A stretch of 39,358 nt of DNA from an uncultured Ruminococcus sp. (GTDB lineage Bacteria; Bacillota; Clostridia; Oscillospirales; Ruminococcaceae): contig CAJTWE010000025.1 in assembly GCA_910579955.1 (NCBI GenBank), positions 1 to 39,358 of the forward strand. The letters are read 5' to 3'. Position 1 is the first letter of the stretch. Each line of letters begins with the position of its first letter. The notes beneath the pieces are model-generated. The model had not been told where the DNA came from, did not search any database, and saw only the letters and a list, made by a program, of their open reading frames with translations. Of this stretch, positions 7,812-15,410 are shown in pieces. Position numbers and translations under genes: made by a program.

Positions 7812-10592
7812 TTACAATACTATTTCAGCATGACTACCGCCTGATTGATCTTTGCGTACTAAAATTTGTTTATCAATTTTATTTTTGAGTTCTGAAACGT
7901 GTGAAATTATACCAATAAGTCTGTTTCCATCAGCAAGATTTGAAATAGCTTTCATAGCCTGATTGAGTGTTTCTTCATCAAGCGAGCCAAATCCCTCATC
8001 AATAAACATAGTATCAAGCTGTATACCGCCTGCTGAACACTGTATTTCCTCTGATAAGCCGAGTGCCAGTGAAAGTGAAGCCATAAATGCCTCACCGCCT
8101 GAAAGAGTGCATACACTTCTTTCAGTTCCGTTATAGTGGTCAATAACATTGAGTTCCAATCCACTTTTCATTCTCTTGTCGTCAGATTCTTCACGCCTTT
8201 TCAAATCATATTGTCCATTAGTCATAACAATAAAACGACTGTTTGCACGAGCAATAATTCTGTCAAAATAATTCATCTGGATATACACTTCCAGAGCAAT
8301 CTTATCCTTGCCGTTTACATTTCCGTTAGCTGTATTAGACAGATCTTTCATCCATGTATACTTTTCTTCAATTTCGCTATAATTTTTTAATTCAAGCTGA
8401 ATATTTTTGAGTGTACGTGAATTGTTTTCAATTCTTGAATAAATTTCTTTCTGTTTATTTATAATATAATTGCTTTTTTCATCAAGAATTTTTTTGCGAT
8501 CTCTTTTTGATTCAATATCAATATCTTCCGATTCTGTTTGCTGTGACTTCAATTGCTTGATTTCACCGTTAAGTTCAGTTTGCTTTCTTTCGCATTCACG
8601 ATAAGCTTTTTCAGCTTTGTTTATACTCTCTTTTATATCGTTTTTCTTGTCAATAAGCTTTTGCCTGTATTCAGTCGCTTTTTTCTTACAGTCAAATTTA
8701 AGCGATTTTTTAAGCAGGTCTATTTCATTGGAAAGTTCAGTGTTTACAGTGCTGAAAGAAACCGCTTTGTTTTTAAGTTCATTCAGTTCATCAGACTTGT
8801 TTTTTAATTGACTCTGTAGTGCTGGGATATCTGTTGCAAGCTTTTTTCTTCGTGAAATTCTCTTATCCTCTACACTTATTTTCTTTTCAAATTCAGATAT
8901 TATGCCGTCAATATCATTATGCTTCTCAGAAATTTTTTCAGATATATTGCATTTATCATATATGCCAAAAATTTTCAATGCGTTTTCCTGTACTTTTTCT
9001 TCATTAACATCTACCTTAACTTTAAGTTCACCTGCATTTTTACTAAGTTTATCTAAATTCCTTTCGGCAATTTCAAGCTTTGACTTTATTGCTTTAAGTT
9101 CGGATTCAGATGGTGCATTTGCTGAACATTTTGCAAGTTCAGGGTGTACAGTTGAACCGCATACTGGACATTTTTCACCGCATTTAAGAGACGATGCAAT
9201 TATACCGGCTTGTTCGTCAAGAAATGCCTTGCGTTTGATTTCATACTCTGATTTTAATTTATCAGTATCAGCAAAGGCGGTTTGATACTTGTTTTGTGCA
9301 GTTTCAAGCTTCTTACTAAGTTCTTGCAAACCATCTAAATCCAACTTCAATTCATCAAGCGCTTTTACACTATTTTTAACGCTATCAAGTTCATGCAGCA
9401 GTTTTTCTTTCTGCTGTCCAGCATCGTCAAGACTGTTCATTTCTGCGCTTAATTTTTCAATATCTTCTGAAATAGCAGATGTTTCAGATCCAGTTTTTTC
9501 AATATCGCTTTTTATATCGTTAAGCTTTTTCTGTGAAGCAAGAAGTCTTTTCTGACAATTTTCCAGTTTATCATAATTTGCAAGTTCAGCATTTATAAAT
9601 ACTATTTCTTGGTCAGTAAGTTCGATTTCAGATTGTTTTTCAGACTGCTTTTCAAAATCAGATTTAAGCTTGGCAAGTACGGGGATATTCTCATTAAAAA
9701 TTTGTTCTGCCTTTTTAAGTCTTTCCGCGATTTTTTGTTTTTCTTCCAGCTGTAAAATTAATTTCTTGACTGCGTCAAGTTCCCTTTTTGTTTTGTCAAG
9801 ATCATCATCAAGAGTAGAATAAATTTCACTATCTTCTGCAATGATTTCCTCAATTATGTGAATAATTTCTATATTAGGTATAATCCCCTGCTTTGCCTGC
9901 TGAACACTGTAATATAATTTATTATCGGAATTACAAGCAATACTGCTTATGTATTGTTTTATATGTTCACCAGAAAGCTCGTATTTTTTCTTGATATTCT
10001 TTGTTTCTTCTGAAAGTCTTTCCTGAAATCTTTGATAGTATTCAGTTTTAAAAAGCTTGCGAAATATTTTTTTCCTATCTTCTGCTTTTTCAAAAAGAAG
10101 CTTCATGAAATCTCCCTGTGCAAGCATAACGATCTGTGAAAACTGATTTTTATTTATTCCAAGAAGGTTTTCTACAGCTTCTGTAACGTCTTTGTCAGAT
10201 GTCACAGTATACGGAATATTGCCATTTTTTGATGGGAATATCATTTCCGCACTTGCATTTTCTGTAGTCATTCCAGTGCCTCTTTTTACAGGTCTATCAT
10301 ATTTTGGATTACGTCTTATTTTATAAACTTCTCCGCCATATTCAAAATCAAGTTCAACTTCTGTCGGCGTGGACGGATCAGCATACTTTGAACGAAACAT
10401 TGAATTAGACCTATTTTGTCCGCTTGCTGCACCGTATAATGCATAAGAAATAGCGTCAAATATAGTTGTTTTTCCTGAACCTGTATCACCGCTGATAAGA
10501 TAAAGTCCGTTTGCGCCAAGCTTTTGCATATCTATTTCAACTTTGCCTGCATAAGGGCCAAAAGCGCTCATAATAAGTTTTAAAGGTCTCAT
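7812..10592 (-). CDS. sbcC: Exonuclease SbcC (Rad50-like ATPase)
   Basis: SbcC is the SMC/Rad50-type ATPase partner of SbcD; the complex opens DNA hairpins and processes blocked ends. The 926-residue protein has an N-terminal Walker A (GDTGSGKTTIFDA) near residue 37, two long coiled-coil arms, a zinc hook at the turn (CGEKCPVCG, near residue 472), and C-terminal signature LSGGEAFMASLSLALG plus Walker B LDTMFIDEGFGSLDEE. I chose the ATG at 10592 because it forms an ATGA overlap with the sbcD stop, follows GGGGAG, and gives the conserved MRPLKL start; the Met 5 codons upstream is less likely. The length fits Firmicutes SbcC. Confidence 0.95.
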   Translation of the reverse strand: MRPLKLIMSAFGPYAGKVEIDMQKLGANGLYLISGDTGSGKTTIFDAISYALYGAASGQNRSNSMFRSKYADPSTPTEVELDFEYGGEVYKIRRNPKYDRPVKRGTGMTTENASAEMIFPSKNGNIPYTVTSDKDVTEAVENLLGINKNQFSQIVMLAQGDFMKLLFEKAEDRKKIFRKLFKTEYYQRFQERLSEETKNIKKKYELSGEHIKQYISSIACNSDNKLYYSVQQAKQGIIPNIEIIHIIEEIIAEDSEIYSTLDDDLDKTKRELDAVKKLILQLEEKQKIAERLKKAEQIFNENIPVLAKLKSDFEKQSEKQSEIELTDQEIVFINAELANYDKLENCQKRLLASQKKLNDIKSDIEKTGSETSAISEDIEKLSAEMNSLDDAGQQKEKLLHELDSVKNSVKALDELKLDLDGLQELSKKLETAQNKYQTAFADTDKLKSEYEIKRKAFLDEQAGIIASSLKCGEKCPVCGSTVHPELAKCSANAPSESELKAIKSKLEIAERNLDKLSKNAGELKVKVDVNEEKVQENALKIFGIYDKCNISEKISEKHNDIDGIISEFEKKISVEDKRISRRKKLATDIPALQSQLKNKSDELNELKNKAVSFSTVNTELSNEIDLLKKSLKFDCKKKATEYRQKLIDKKNDIKESINKAEKAYRECERKQTELNGEIKQLKSQQTESEDIDIESKRDRKKILDEKSNYIINKQKEIYSRIENNSRTLKNIQLELKNYSEIEEKYTWMKDLSNTANGNVNGKDKIALEVYIQMNYFDRIIARANSRFIVMTNGQYDLKRREESDDKRMKSGLELNVIDHYNGTERSVCTLSGGEAFMASLSLALGLSEEIQCSAGGIQLDTMFIDEGFGSLDEETLNQAMKAISNLADGNRLIGIISHVSELKNKIDKQILVRKDQSGGSHAEIVL

Positions 10593-11725
10593 AAAATTTC
10601 TCCCCATACTTCTTTAATAAGATTATCAACAAACTCATATTGCTCACTACTCATTTTATGATTACACTGTGCTTCATAAAATTCTGCAAAAAGCTGCATA
10701 GGTGGAATTTTCTCGTTTTTTATATCATTTTTTATTATTGAATGATTTCTTGTACGGCTATTATCGTATGAAAGTTGCATCATATATGGATAGATCTTTC
10801 TCAGTTTTCTGTTAGCATCAGGAATATCTTCTTCATCAGTAAGAGTAATGAAAATATATTCATCTGTTTTTATATTATCATAAAAATCAGGGTCAGTTAT
10901 TTCTTTGTATGTTCCTTTATAAACTTTCATATCACGTTCAGGGGTAAGAGGGCTTGTCCTTATATTAAGATTTCCTTTTTCGCCCATTTCAACAATAGTC
11001 ACGCTTTTCTGCTGATTTGCTTCTTTTAAAGAATATTTAAGCGGACTTCCGCAATATCTTATTCTTTCACCTCTTACATTTTGCGGACGATGTATATGAC
11101 CAAGTGCAACATAATCAAAATCATCAAATATATCAGCATCAATATTTTCAGTTCCACCAACTGAAAGTTCCTCTGATTCGCTGAAAGATGCTCCTGTTAT
11201 AAATTGATGAATTATAAGAATATTCCTGTTATCAGAATTGACATTCATATTTTCAATAACTATTTTCATGGCATCTGTATAGTCTTCTATTTTTTTATCA
11301 GGGAAAAATTTTCTGACATTAAAAGGCTTGATAAATGGTATCATATAAAGATTTATACTTCCATGCTCGTCTTTAAGTTCAATAGGAGTAATTTTTCCGT
11401 TGAAAACTGGCGCAATGTGTATATTACTCGATTTCATAAGTCGTCCGCCAAAAGAAATACGCTCTGCCATATCGTGATTTCCGCTTATAATAAAAACTGG
11501 CAGCTTTCTCTCTGAAAGGCAAAATAAAAAATCGTCAAAAATCTGTACTGCCTCTGCTGATGGTGAAGGTCTGTCGTAAATATCACCTGCAATTATTACA
11601 CAATCAGGATTTTCATTATCTGCTATATTTAAAATCTGATTCAATATGTATTGCTGGTCGTTGATCATGGAAAATTCATTAACTTTCTTCCCTAAATGCA
11701 AATCTGAAAGATGCAATATTTTCAT
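10589..11725 (-). CDS. sbcD: Exonuclease SbcD (Mre11-like nuclease)
   Basis: This is the metallophosphoesterase nuclease subunit of SbcCD. The 378-residue protein shows all phosphoesterase motifs in order: DLHLG near residue 8, GDIYDRPSPS near 47, SGNHD near 81, IIHQ near 170 and GHIHRP near 208. The family length is about 370-400 residues, so it is complete. AAGGAG lies 8 bases before the ATG. The gene overlaps sbcC by four bases (ATGA), which ensures coupled synthesis of the two subunits. It has a strong promoter at 11759-11787. Confidence 0.95.
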   Translation of the reverse strand: MKILHLSDLHLGKKVNEFSMINDQQYILNQILNIADNENPDCVIIAGDIYDRPSPSAEAVQIFDDFLFCLSERKLPVFIISGNHDMAERISFGGRLMKSSNIHIAPVFNGKITPIELKDEHGSINLYMIPFIKPFNVRKFFPDKKIEDYTDAMKIVIENMNVNSDNRNILIIHQFITGASFSESEELSVGGTENIDADIFDDFDYVALGHIHRPQNVRGERIRYCGSPLKYSLKEANQQKSVTIVEMGEKGNLNIRTSPLTPERDMKVYKGTYKEITDPDFYDNIKTDEYIFITLTDEEDIPDANRKLRKIYPYMMQLSYDNSRTRNHSIIKNDIKNEKIPPMQLFAEFYEAQCNHKMSSEQYEFVDNLIKEVWGEIL

Positions 11726-11758
11726 AAATTTTCTCCTTATCTTTAAGTTATACTAATA

Positions 11759-11787
11759 ATTATACCATAATTATAATTGATTGTAAA
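11759..11787 (-). promoter_or_regulatory. sbcDC promoter
   Basis: On the minus strand: TTTACA (11782-11787), 17-base spacer, TATAAT (11759-11764), about 35 bases upstream of the sbcD ATG. A strong sigma-A match with no obvious SOS-type operator around it. Confidence 0.75.
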
Positions 11788-11904
11788 TATATTTTTGTGC
11801 GATTTTATATGAGAAAGAAGTCATTGAATTTAGACAATGGGTCATTCACTTCTTCTTGCTATTTATTTAAAAACTGTGAAGATTCATTATTGACTACCCT
11901 CGAT

Positions 11905-11947
11905 CAAAAAATCCGCTATGAGATTATTCTCACAGCGGATTTTTTTG
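11905..11947 (-). terminator. Rho-independent terminator after the lipoprotein gene
   Basis: The hairpin has ATCCGCT pairing with AGCGGAT and an inner TGAGA/TCTCA stem around a TTAT loop, flanked by A6 and T7, so it can work in both directions. It lies about 40 bases after the lipoprotein stop. The 30-base core (11911-11940) matches the hairpin at 12987-13016 at 27 of 30 positions. The rest of 11788-11986 holds no gene I can support. Confidence 0.8.
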
Positions 11948-11986
11948 TAAATTTAGAAGAACAAGTGTAATTATATATTTCTCTAA

Positions 11987-12685
11987 TTACCAAGAAGATT
12001 TCATAAATACAGAAACGCCATTGCTTGCCTTAGCTATGCTTAATTCTATCTCTCCTGTAGAATGAGTCCATGTATTTCCCGTTGGAGAACCGAATTTTTT
12101 CTCATATTCGTTAAATATTGCAGAATATAACTCATCAAGTTCGTTTTGATTCTTGGGAACATAATTCATAGTATACGTATTGATTATATTAAAATCCTCT
12201 GTTCCTGTATAATTGATGCAAATATCCCATCCTAAATTTTCACATGATTCAATTCGCTTATTATTAGGTATGCAGAAATAAGCATCAAAACCGGTATCCG
12301 TTTGACTCATCGACATTGATGATGAAAGTTTAAATTCCGATGGAACTTCTGAAAGACCTACACAATCAACAAAGTCATCAAAATCAGGTATAAATGCTTT
12401 GTCAAGAATGTATTCACCGCAAGCTGTGCATTTTCCTGTATGCGTTGAGTGGTCACTTTTTTGTCCTTCTGTTTCACCGCAGATTTCACAAATCTTAGGA
12501 GATTCACAAGTTGCTTCTATCCATTTGTGATCACATTCAGTAGGTGCTTCTGTTTTTGTTTCTGTTTCTACTTCCGTTTTTGTTGTAGTTACTGCTTCTT
12601 CTGGCTTTTCAACAGAAGATTCTTCACAAGCAGTAAAGCAAATGCACATCAAAAAAGCAGTAAGAAAAGCTGTGATTTTGTTCAT
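11987..12685 (-). CDS. Putative lipoprotein with Cys/His-rich region
   Basis: A 232-residue exported protein of unknown function. Residues 1-20 form a lipoprotein signal peptide with lipobox FTAC, so Cys20 should carry the lipid anchor. A Thr/Glu/Lys-rich spacer (about 24-48) follows. Next comes a Cys/His-rich stretch (CDHKW...C...CEICG...CTACGEY, about 51-92) of the type found in many clostridial cell-surface proteins, perhaps metal binding. The last 140 residues look like a mixed alpha/beta domain I do not recognise. The start is well supported by AAAGGAG 8 bases upstream. It is monocistronic: a terminator follows and the MATE gene's terminator lies upstream. Confidence 0.8.
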   Translation of the reverse strand: MNKITAFLTAFLMCICFTACEESSVEKPEEAVTTTKTEVETETKTEAPTECDHKWIEATCESPKICEICGETEGQKSDHSTHTGKCTACGEYILDKAFIPDFDDFVDCVGLSEVPSEFKLSSSMSMSQTDTGFDAYFCIPNNKRIESCENLGWDICINYTGTEDFNIINTYTMNYVPKNQNELDELYSAIFNEYEKKFGSPTGNTWTHSTGEIELSIAKASNGVSVFMKSSW

Positions 12686-12980
12686 AATATTACTCCTTTG
12701 GTTTAAATGATTAGTTTTTAACGTATCAGTTTTAATTTAATAATTCACCTCATATTTTCATTATATCAGGTATAGAATCAAAAGTATAGATGCAAAAAAG
12801 CAATATTTTTTGCATTGCTTTTTGCATTCAAAAATGAACACACAAATTAAAAAACAATATGAAAAAATAATGCAATAAAATGGCTATATAGCGTATCTAA
12901 AAAGAAAAAACTATATATTTTTGTCCTCGAAGAGTATGCAAAAACGCAAACCTACTACAAATAGAATTATTATTTCAATA
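12686..12980. other. AT-rich intergenic region with lipoprotein promoter candidate
   Basis: About 300 bases without a gene. On the minus strand a TATAAT-like -10 (12760-12765) lies upstream of the lipoprotein, but the -35 is poor (TATACT at 17-base spacing). An imperfect inverted repeat at 12791-12826 sits just upstream of it. The remainder is AT-rich with no coding potential on either strand. Confidence 0.5.
12791..12826. repeat. Imperfect inverted repeat upstream of lipoprotein gene
   Basis: Left arm TGCAAAAAAGCAAT (12791-12804) and right arm ATTGCTTTTTGCA (12814-12826) are reverse complements apart from one extra A. They lie just upstream of the putative lipoprotein promoter, so they may be an operator; there is no T-run that would make a good terminator. 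Confidence 0.5.
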
Positions 12981-13020
12981 CAAAAAATCCGTTGTGAAAT
13001 TATTCTCACAGCGGATTTTT
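12981..13020 (-). terminator. Rho-independent terminator after the MATE gene
   Basis: ATCCGTTGTGA pairs with TCTCACAGCGGAT (one G-U pair) around an ATTAT loop; A6 precedes and T5 follows. It lies 11 bases beyond the MATE stop in the direction of transcription. It is a 27/30 match to the hairpin after the next gene (11911-11940). Confidence 0.8.
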
Positions 13021-13030
13021 CCGTATTTTG

Positions 13031-14389
13031 TTATTTGGTTTTTCCCTCTTTTGTGATATTCTTTATCCACTTGTATTTCATATAGTGCTTGTAAACAGCA
13101 GGAATCTTTACAAATTCATCAAGTGTAAGAATAAACGCAACGGCGAGAACCGGAAGTTTTAATACAAAAGCGCCGATCATACCCAGTGGTACAACCACAC
13201 ACCAGAGTGTTATAACATCGCACCACATACCGAATTTTGTATCTCCGCCAGAAGGGAAAATACCGGTAATTATTGTTGAATTAAGCGAATTGCCTATAAT
13301 ATAATATGCTGCCATAAACATCATAAATTTCAAATAATACTGAGCTTGCGGAGCTAAATGTATGAAATGCAGAATAAGTGGAGTAAGTGCAAGTATAACT
13401 GCGCCTGAAACTGCACCGATCAATATCGAAAAACGTACAAAGCTGCCGCCTGCCTTTTTTGCTTTTTCAAGCTCATTTCTTCCAAGCATACCGCCGATGA
13501 TGATACCAACGCCCGCAGCTATGCCCCAACACAAGCTTGCTATCATACTGCGAACAATGCTTGCAATTGAATTGGCAGCAACGGCATCAGAGCCGAGGTG
13601 TCCCATTATTACTGAATACATAGTTACACCGCAACCCCAGCCGATTTGATTTATAAGGAGCGGAACGGTATATTTCCAATAATCTTTATGAAGCTCTTTG
13701 TTTTTTGAATGAATCATAAGACCGATACGAAGCGGCGGACAATGTTTCCTTGCTAAGGCAATAATTACTATTATCGTTTCAAATACTTTTGATAGTACAG
13801 TCGCAAGCGCCGCACCTTCTATACCCATTTTCGGGAAAAATCCAATGCCGAAGATAAGCAAGGCATTCAGAATAATATTCAGCACGACTGACAATGAGCC
13901 AATAAGTGAACTAAGCTTTGCCTTGTCGCAGACCTTCATCATACCAAAGCTCACCTGAGTAAAGCCTGTAAGCAGATAAGAAAGAGATACTGTACGCAGA
14001 TATTTTGCTCCTGCTGTTATAAGCATATCATCAGAAGTAAAGATAGTCATGATATGCTTAGGAATCAAAAACGTACTAAGTGTGAACACAAGCCCTACAA
14101 GAAGCGAATATCTCATAGTTATCGCAAAGACTTCCTCTGCTGTTCTCTTATCTCCCTTGCCCCAATACTGCGCCGCAAGGACTGTTAGTCCAAATACGAA
14201 AGCGCCATAAAATAGGCTAAACACAAAGGCTATCTGTCCTGCAAGAGAAGATGCCGAGAGCGAATCCTGATCGAGAAAACCAAGCATAAAAGCATCGCTC
14301 GCCGTAACAAGCGATGCCATAAGATATTGAAATGCTATCGGCGCAACTATGCTTGACAATTTTTTATATATTGCTTTATCGTAACCCAT
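13031..14389 (-). CDS. MATE family efflux transporter
   Basis: A 452-residue integral membrane protein with about 12 hydrophobic helices and the internal two-fold repeat of MATE (MatE/NorM/DinF-type) cation-coupled exporters. Typical segments include SDAFMLGFLDQDSLSASS near residue 30, ALATVLSKVFE near 190, and AANSIASIVRSM in the second half. The substrate is not predictable; relatives export drugs, toxins or metabolites. The ATG at 14389 is preceded by an in-frame stop, so it is the first possible start, but AGGAGG is 15 bases away, longer than usual. It has its own promoter and terminator. Confidence 0.92.
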   Translation of the reverse strand: MGYDKAIYKKLSSIVAPIAFQYLMASLVTASDAFMLGFLDQDSLSASSLAGQIAFVFSLFYGAFVFGLTVLAAQYWGKGDKRTAEEVFAITMRYSLLVGLVFTLSTFLIPKHIMTIFTSDDMLITAGAKYLRTVSLSYLLTGFTQVSFGMMKVCDKAKLSSLIGSLSVVLNIILNALLIFGIGFFPKMGIEGAALATVLSKVFETIIVIIALARKHCPPLRIGLMIHSKNKELHKDYWKYTVPLLINQIGWGCGVTMYSVIMGHLGSDAVAANSIASIVRSMIASLCWGIAAGVGIIIGGMLGRNELEKAKKAGGSFVRFSILIGAVSGAVILALTPLILHFIHLAPQAQYYLKFMMFMAAYYIIGNSLNSTIITGIFPSGGDTKFGMWCDVITLWCVVVPLGMIGAFVLKLPVLAVAFILTLDEFVKIPAVYKHYMKYKWIKNITKEGKTK

Positions 14390-14426
14390 ATTTTTAGTTT
14401 ATTTCCTCCTTAATATATTTTTTATC

Positions 14427-14455
14427 ATTATAATACGTTTAAAAGAAAATTTCAA
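14427..14455 (-). promoter_or_regulatory. Promoter of the MATE transporter gene
   Basis: Minus strand TTGAAA (14450-14455), 17-base spacer, TATAAT (14427-14432). A strong sigma-A promoter that ends about 38 bases before the MATE start codon. Confidence 0.75.
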
Positions 14456-14539
14456 TGGGTATTAAATGGGTATAGTATGAATTTTAATAACAGCTGTGAA
14501 TCAAGGCAGCAGCAAGTTAGTTCCTCTGAAAAAATCATT

Positions 14540-14570
14540 TTTACAAATCTTTTCAAGCAGGTTGTATAAT
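14540..14570 (+). promoter_or_regulatory. Promoter of the small zinc-ribbon gene
   Basis: TATAAT (14565-14570) is followed at once by a second TATAAT-like hexamer; the -35 is TTTACA (14540-14545) at 19 bases, or TTACAA at 18. It is 43 bases upstream of the 52-codon gene at 14613. Confidence 0.5.
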
Positions 14571-14612
14571 ATAATCACAGCAGAAATGCAAAATCAAATG
14601 GAGGAAATTACT

Positions 14613-14771
14613 ATGAATCAGAAACCTTGGAAAGATGCAAAAGGAAATTGTAAATGTGAAAGCTGTGGTAAAACTGTTCCCAAGAATGAATTGTATTGGG
14701 AGCGTGGACTTGGCTATTGTAAAGCTTGTCACAAAGAAATTCAGATTTACAATCAGCGCAAAAAAAGTTAA
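14613..14771 (+). CDS. Small zinc-ribbon protein
   Basis: A 52-residue protein with two Cys pairs, CKCESC (residues 13-18) and CKAC (36-39), typical of a small zinc ribbon. The function is not known; such proteins often bind nucleic acid or a protein partner. The ATG at 14613 has a strong GGAGG 8 bases upstream. An upstream in-frame ATG at 14496 would add 39 residues read through the promoter and is rejected. The stop codon overlaps the stop of the convergent XRE gene by 3 bases (the two reading frames share 14768-14771), so the two transcripts have complementary ends. Confidence 0.75.
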   Translation: MNQKPWKDAKGNCKCESCGKTVPKNELYWERGLGYCKACHKEIQIYNQRKKS

Positions 14772-15028
14772 TCGGTAATCGGAATGGAATCGTCTATCAA
14801 GTCAATTATACTTACTTCCAGCACTCGTGATAAGGCAACTAATTCAATATCAGTGACAAATCTCTCGCCGTTTTCAATTCTGCGGATAAAATGATGGTCA
14901 ACATCAAATCCTGCGAGCTGCATTTTTCTTGCAAGCTCTCTTTGTGAGATATTTCTCTGATGCCGAAGTGCTGTCAGGCGTTCACCGGTGATATTATTAG
15001 AGCCTGTTTTAGTTTTGAGCTTGAACAT
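14768..15028 (-). CDS. XRE-family helix-turn-helix repressor
   Basis: An 86-residue protein that is almost entirely one Cro/CI-type HTH domain. Residues 16-75 contain the first helix (GERLTALRHQR), the HTH itself (ISQRELARKM...DHHFIRRIENGERFVTD) and the closing helices (ELVALSRVLEVSIIDLI). It should bind a palindromic operator as a dimer. AAGGAG lies 8 bases before the ATG. It is transcribed divergently from the AAA+ operon, and the intergenic space carries a 7-bp inverted repeat with both -35 boxes in its arms, so autoregulation and repression of the operon are likely. Confidence 0.85.
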   Translation of the reverse strand: MFKLKTKTGSNNITGERLTALRHQRNISQRELARKMQLAGFDVDHHFIRRIENGERFVTDIELVALSRVLEVSIIDLIDDSIPITD

Positions 15029-15063
15029 GACGGATTCTCCTTTTATTTAATACTTATATGTGG

Positions 15064-15091
15064 ATTACAAATATTTTGTGCATTTTGTCAA
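15064..15091 (-). promoter_or_regulatory. Promoter of the XRE regulator
   Basis: Minus strand TTGACA (15086-15091), 16-base spacer, TGTAAT (15064-15069), about 36 bases before the XRE start codon. The -35 box is the left arm of the shared inverted repeat. Confidence 0.55.
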
Positions 15092-15113
15092 ATGTGGTAA
15101 ATAGTGTTTGACA
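15086..15113. promoter_or_regulatory. Candidate XRE operator (inverted repeat)
   Basis: TGTCAAA (15086-15092) and TTTGACA (15107-15113) are perfect reverse complements with centres 21 bp apart, two turns of the helix. Each arm contains the TTGACA -35 box of one of the two divergent promoters. Binding of the neighbouring XRE dimer here would close both promoters. The repeat is seen; the binding is inferred. Confidence 0.6.
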
Positions 15114-15136
15114 CTACTTTTATTATATGCTATAAT
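15108..15136 (+). promoter_or_regulatory. Consensus promoter of the AAA+ operon
   Basis: TTGACA (15108-15113), 17-base spacer, TATAAT (15131-15136): an exact match to the sigma-A consensus. It lies 55 bases before the first gene of the operon. Such a strong promoter normally implies a repressor, and the -35 is one arm of the inverted repeat. Confidence 0.85.
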
Positions 15137-15191
15137 ATGTGATGAAGTGGTATTTACTATTCACCAAAATAAAAATATTGGAGGAGTTATT

Positions 15192-15392
15192 ATGGCTAAA
15201 ATTATGCTGAGAAAAACAGACAAAAAATGTGCCTTGTGCAGATACTGGAACGGCGCAATGGGCAGTACTACGATCCAGCCAAAACTTGGAGGCAATTTTC
15301 AGGTAGAGGCTATGGAAAAGCAGACTTGCTACCAAAGAACGGGTCAAACGACTGCCAATTTTGGCTGCCAGAAGTTTGAACCGAGATACTAA
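15192..15392 (+). CDS. Small four-Cys protein, first gene of the AAA+ operon
   Basis: A 66-residue protein of unknown function with four cysteines: Cys13 and Cys16 (KKCALCRYW), Cys46 and Cys59, ending CQKFEPRY. The spacing suggests one bound zinc. A perfect GGAGGAG stands 7 bases before the ATG at 15192; the longer frame from 15108 begins within the promoter and is rejected. It is the first gene after the consensus promoter and lies 18 bases upstream of the AAA+ gene. It may be a structural or regulatory partner of the ATPase, but that is only context. Confidence 0.75.
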   Translation: MAKIMLRKTDKKCALCRYWNGAMGSTTIQPKLGGNFQVEAMEKQTCYQRTGQTTANFGCQKFEPRY

Positions 15393-15410
15393 GAATAAGG
15401 AGTTGATACA

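Noticed and set aside
11809..11976. A 55-codon plus-strand frame upstream of sbcD
   Set aside because: It has no ribosome site and a third of it is the translated terminator hairpin; the second hairpin copy gives a similar peptide (QKIRCEIILTADFS), which shows that the DNA structure and not the peptide is repeated.
12791..12826. Inverted repeat as a terminator
   Set aside because: The arms are AT-rich, there is no T-run beyond the stem, and it lies upstream of the lipoprotein gene, so an operator is more plausible.
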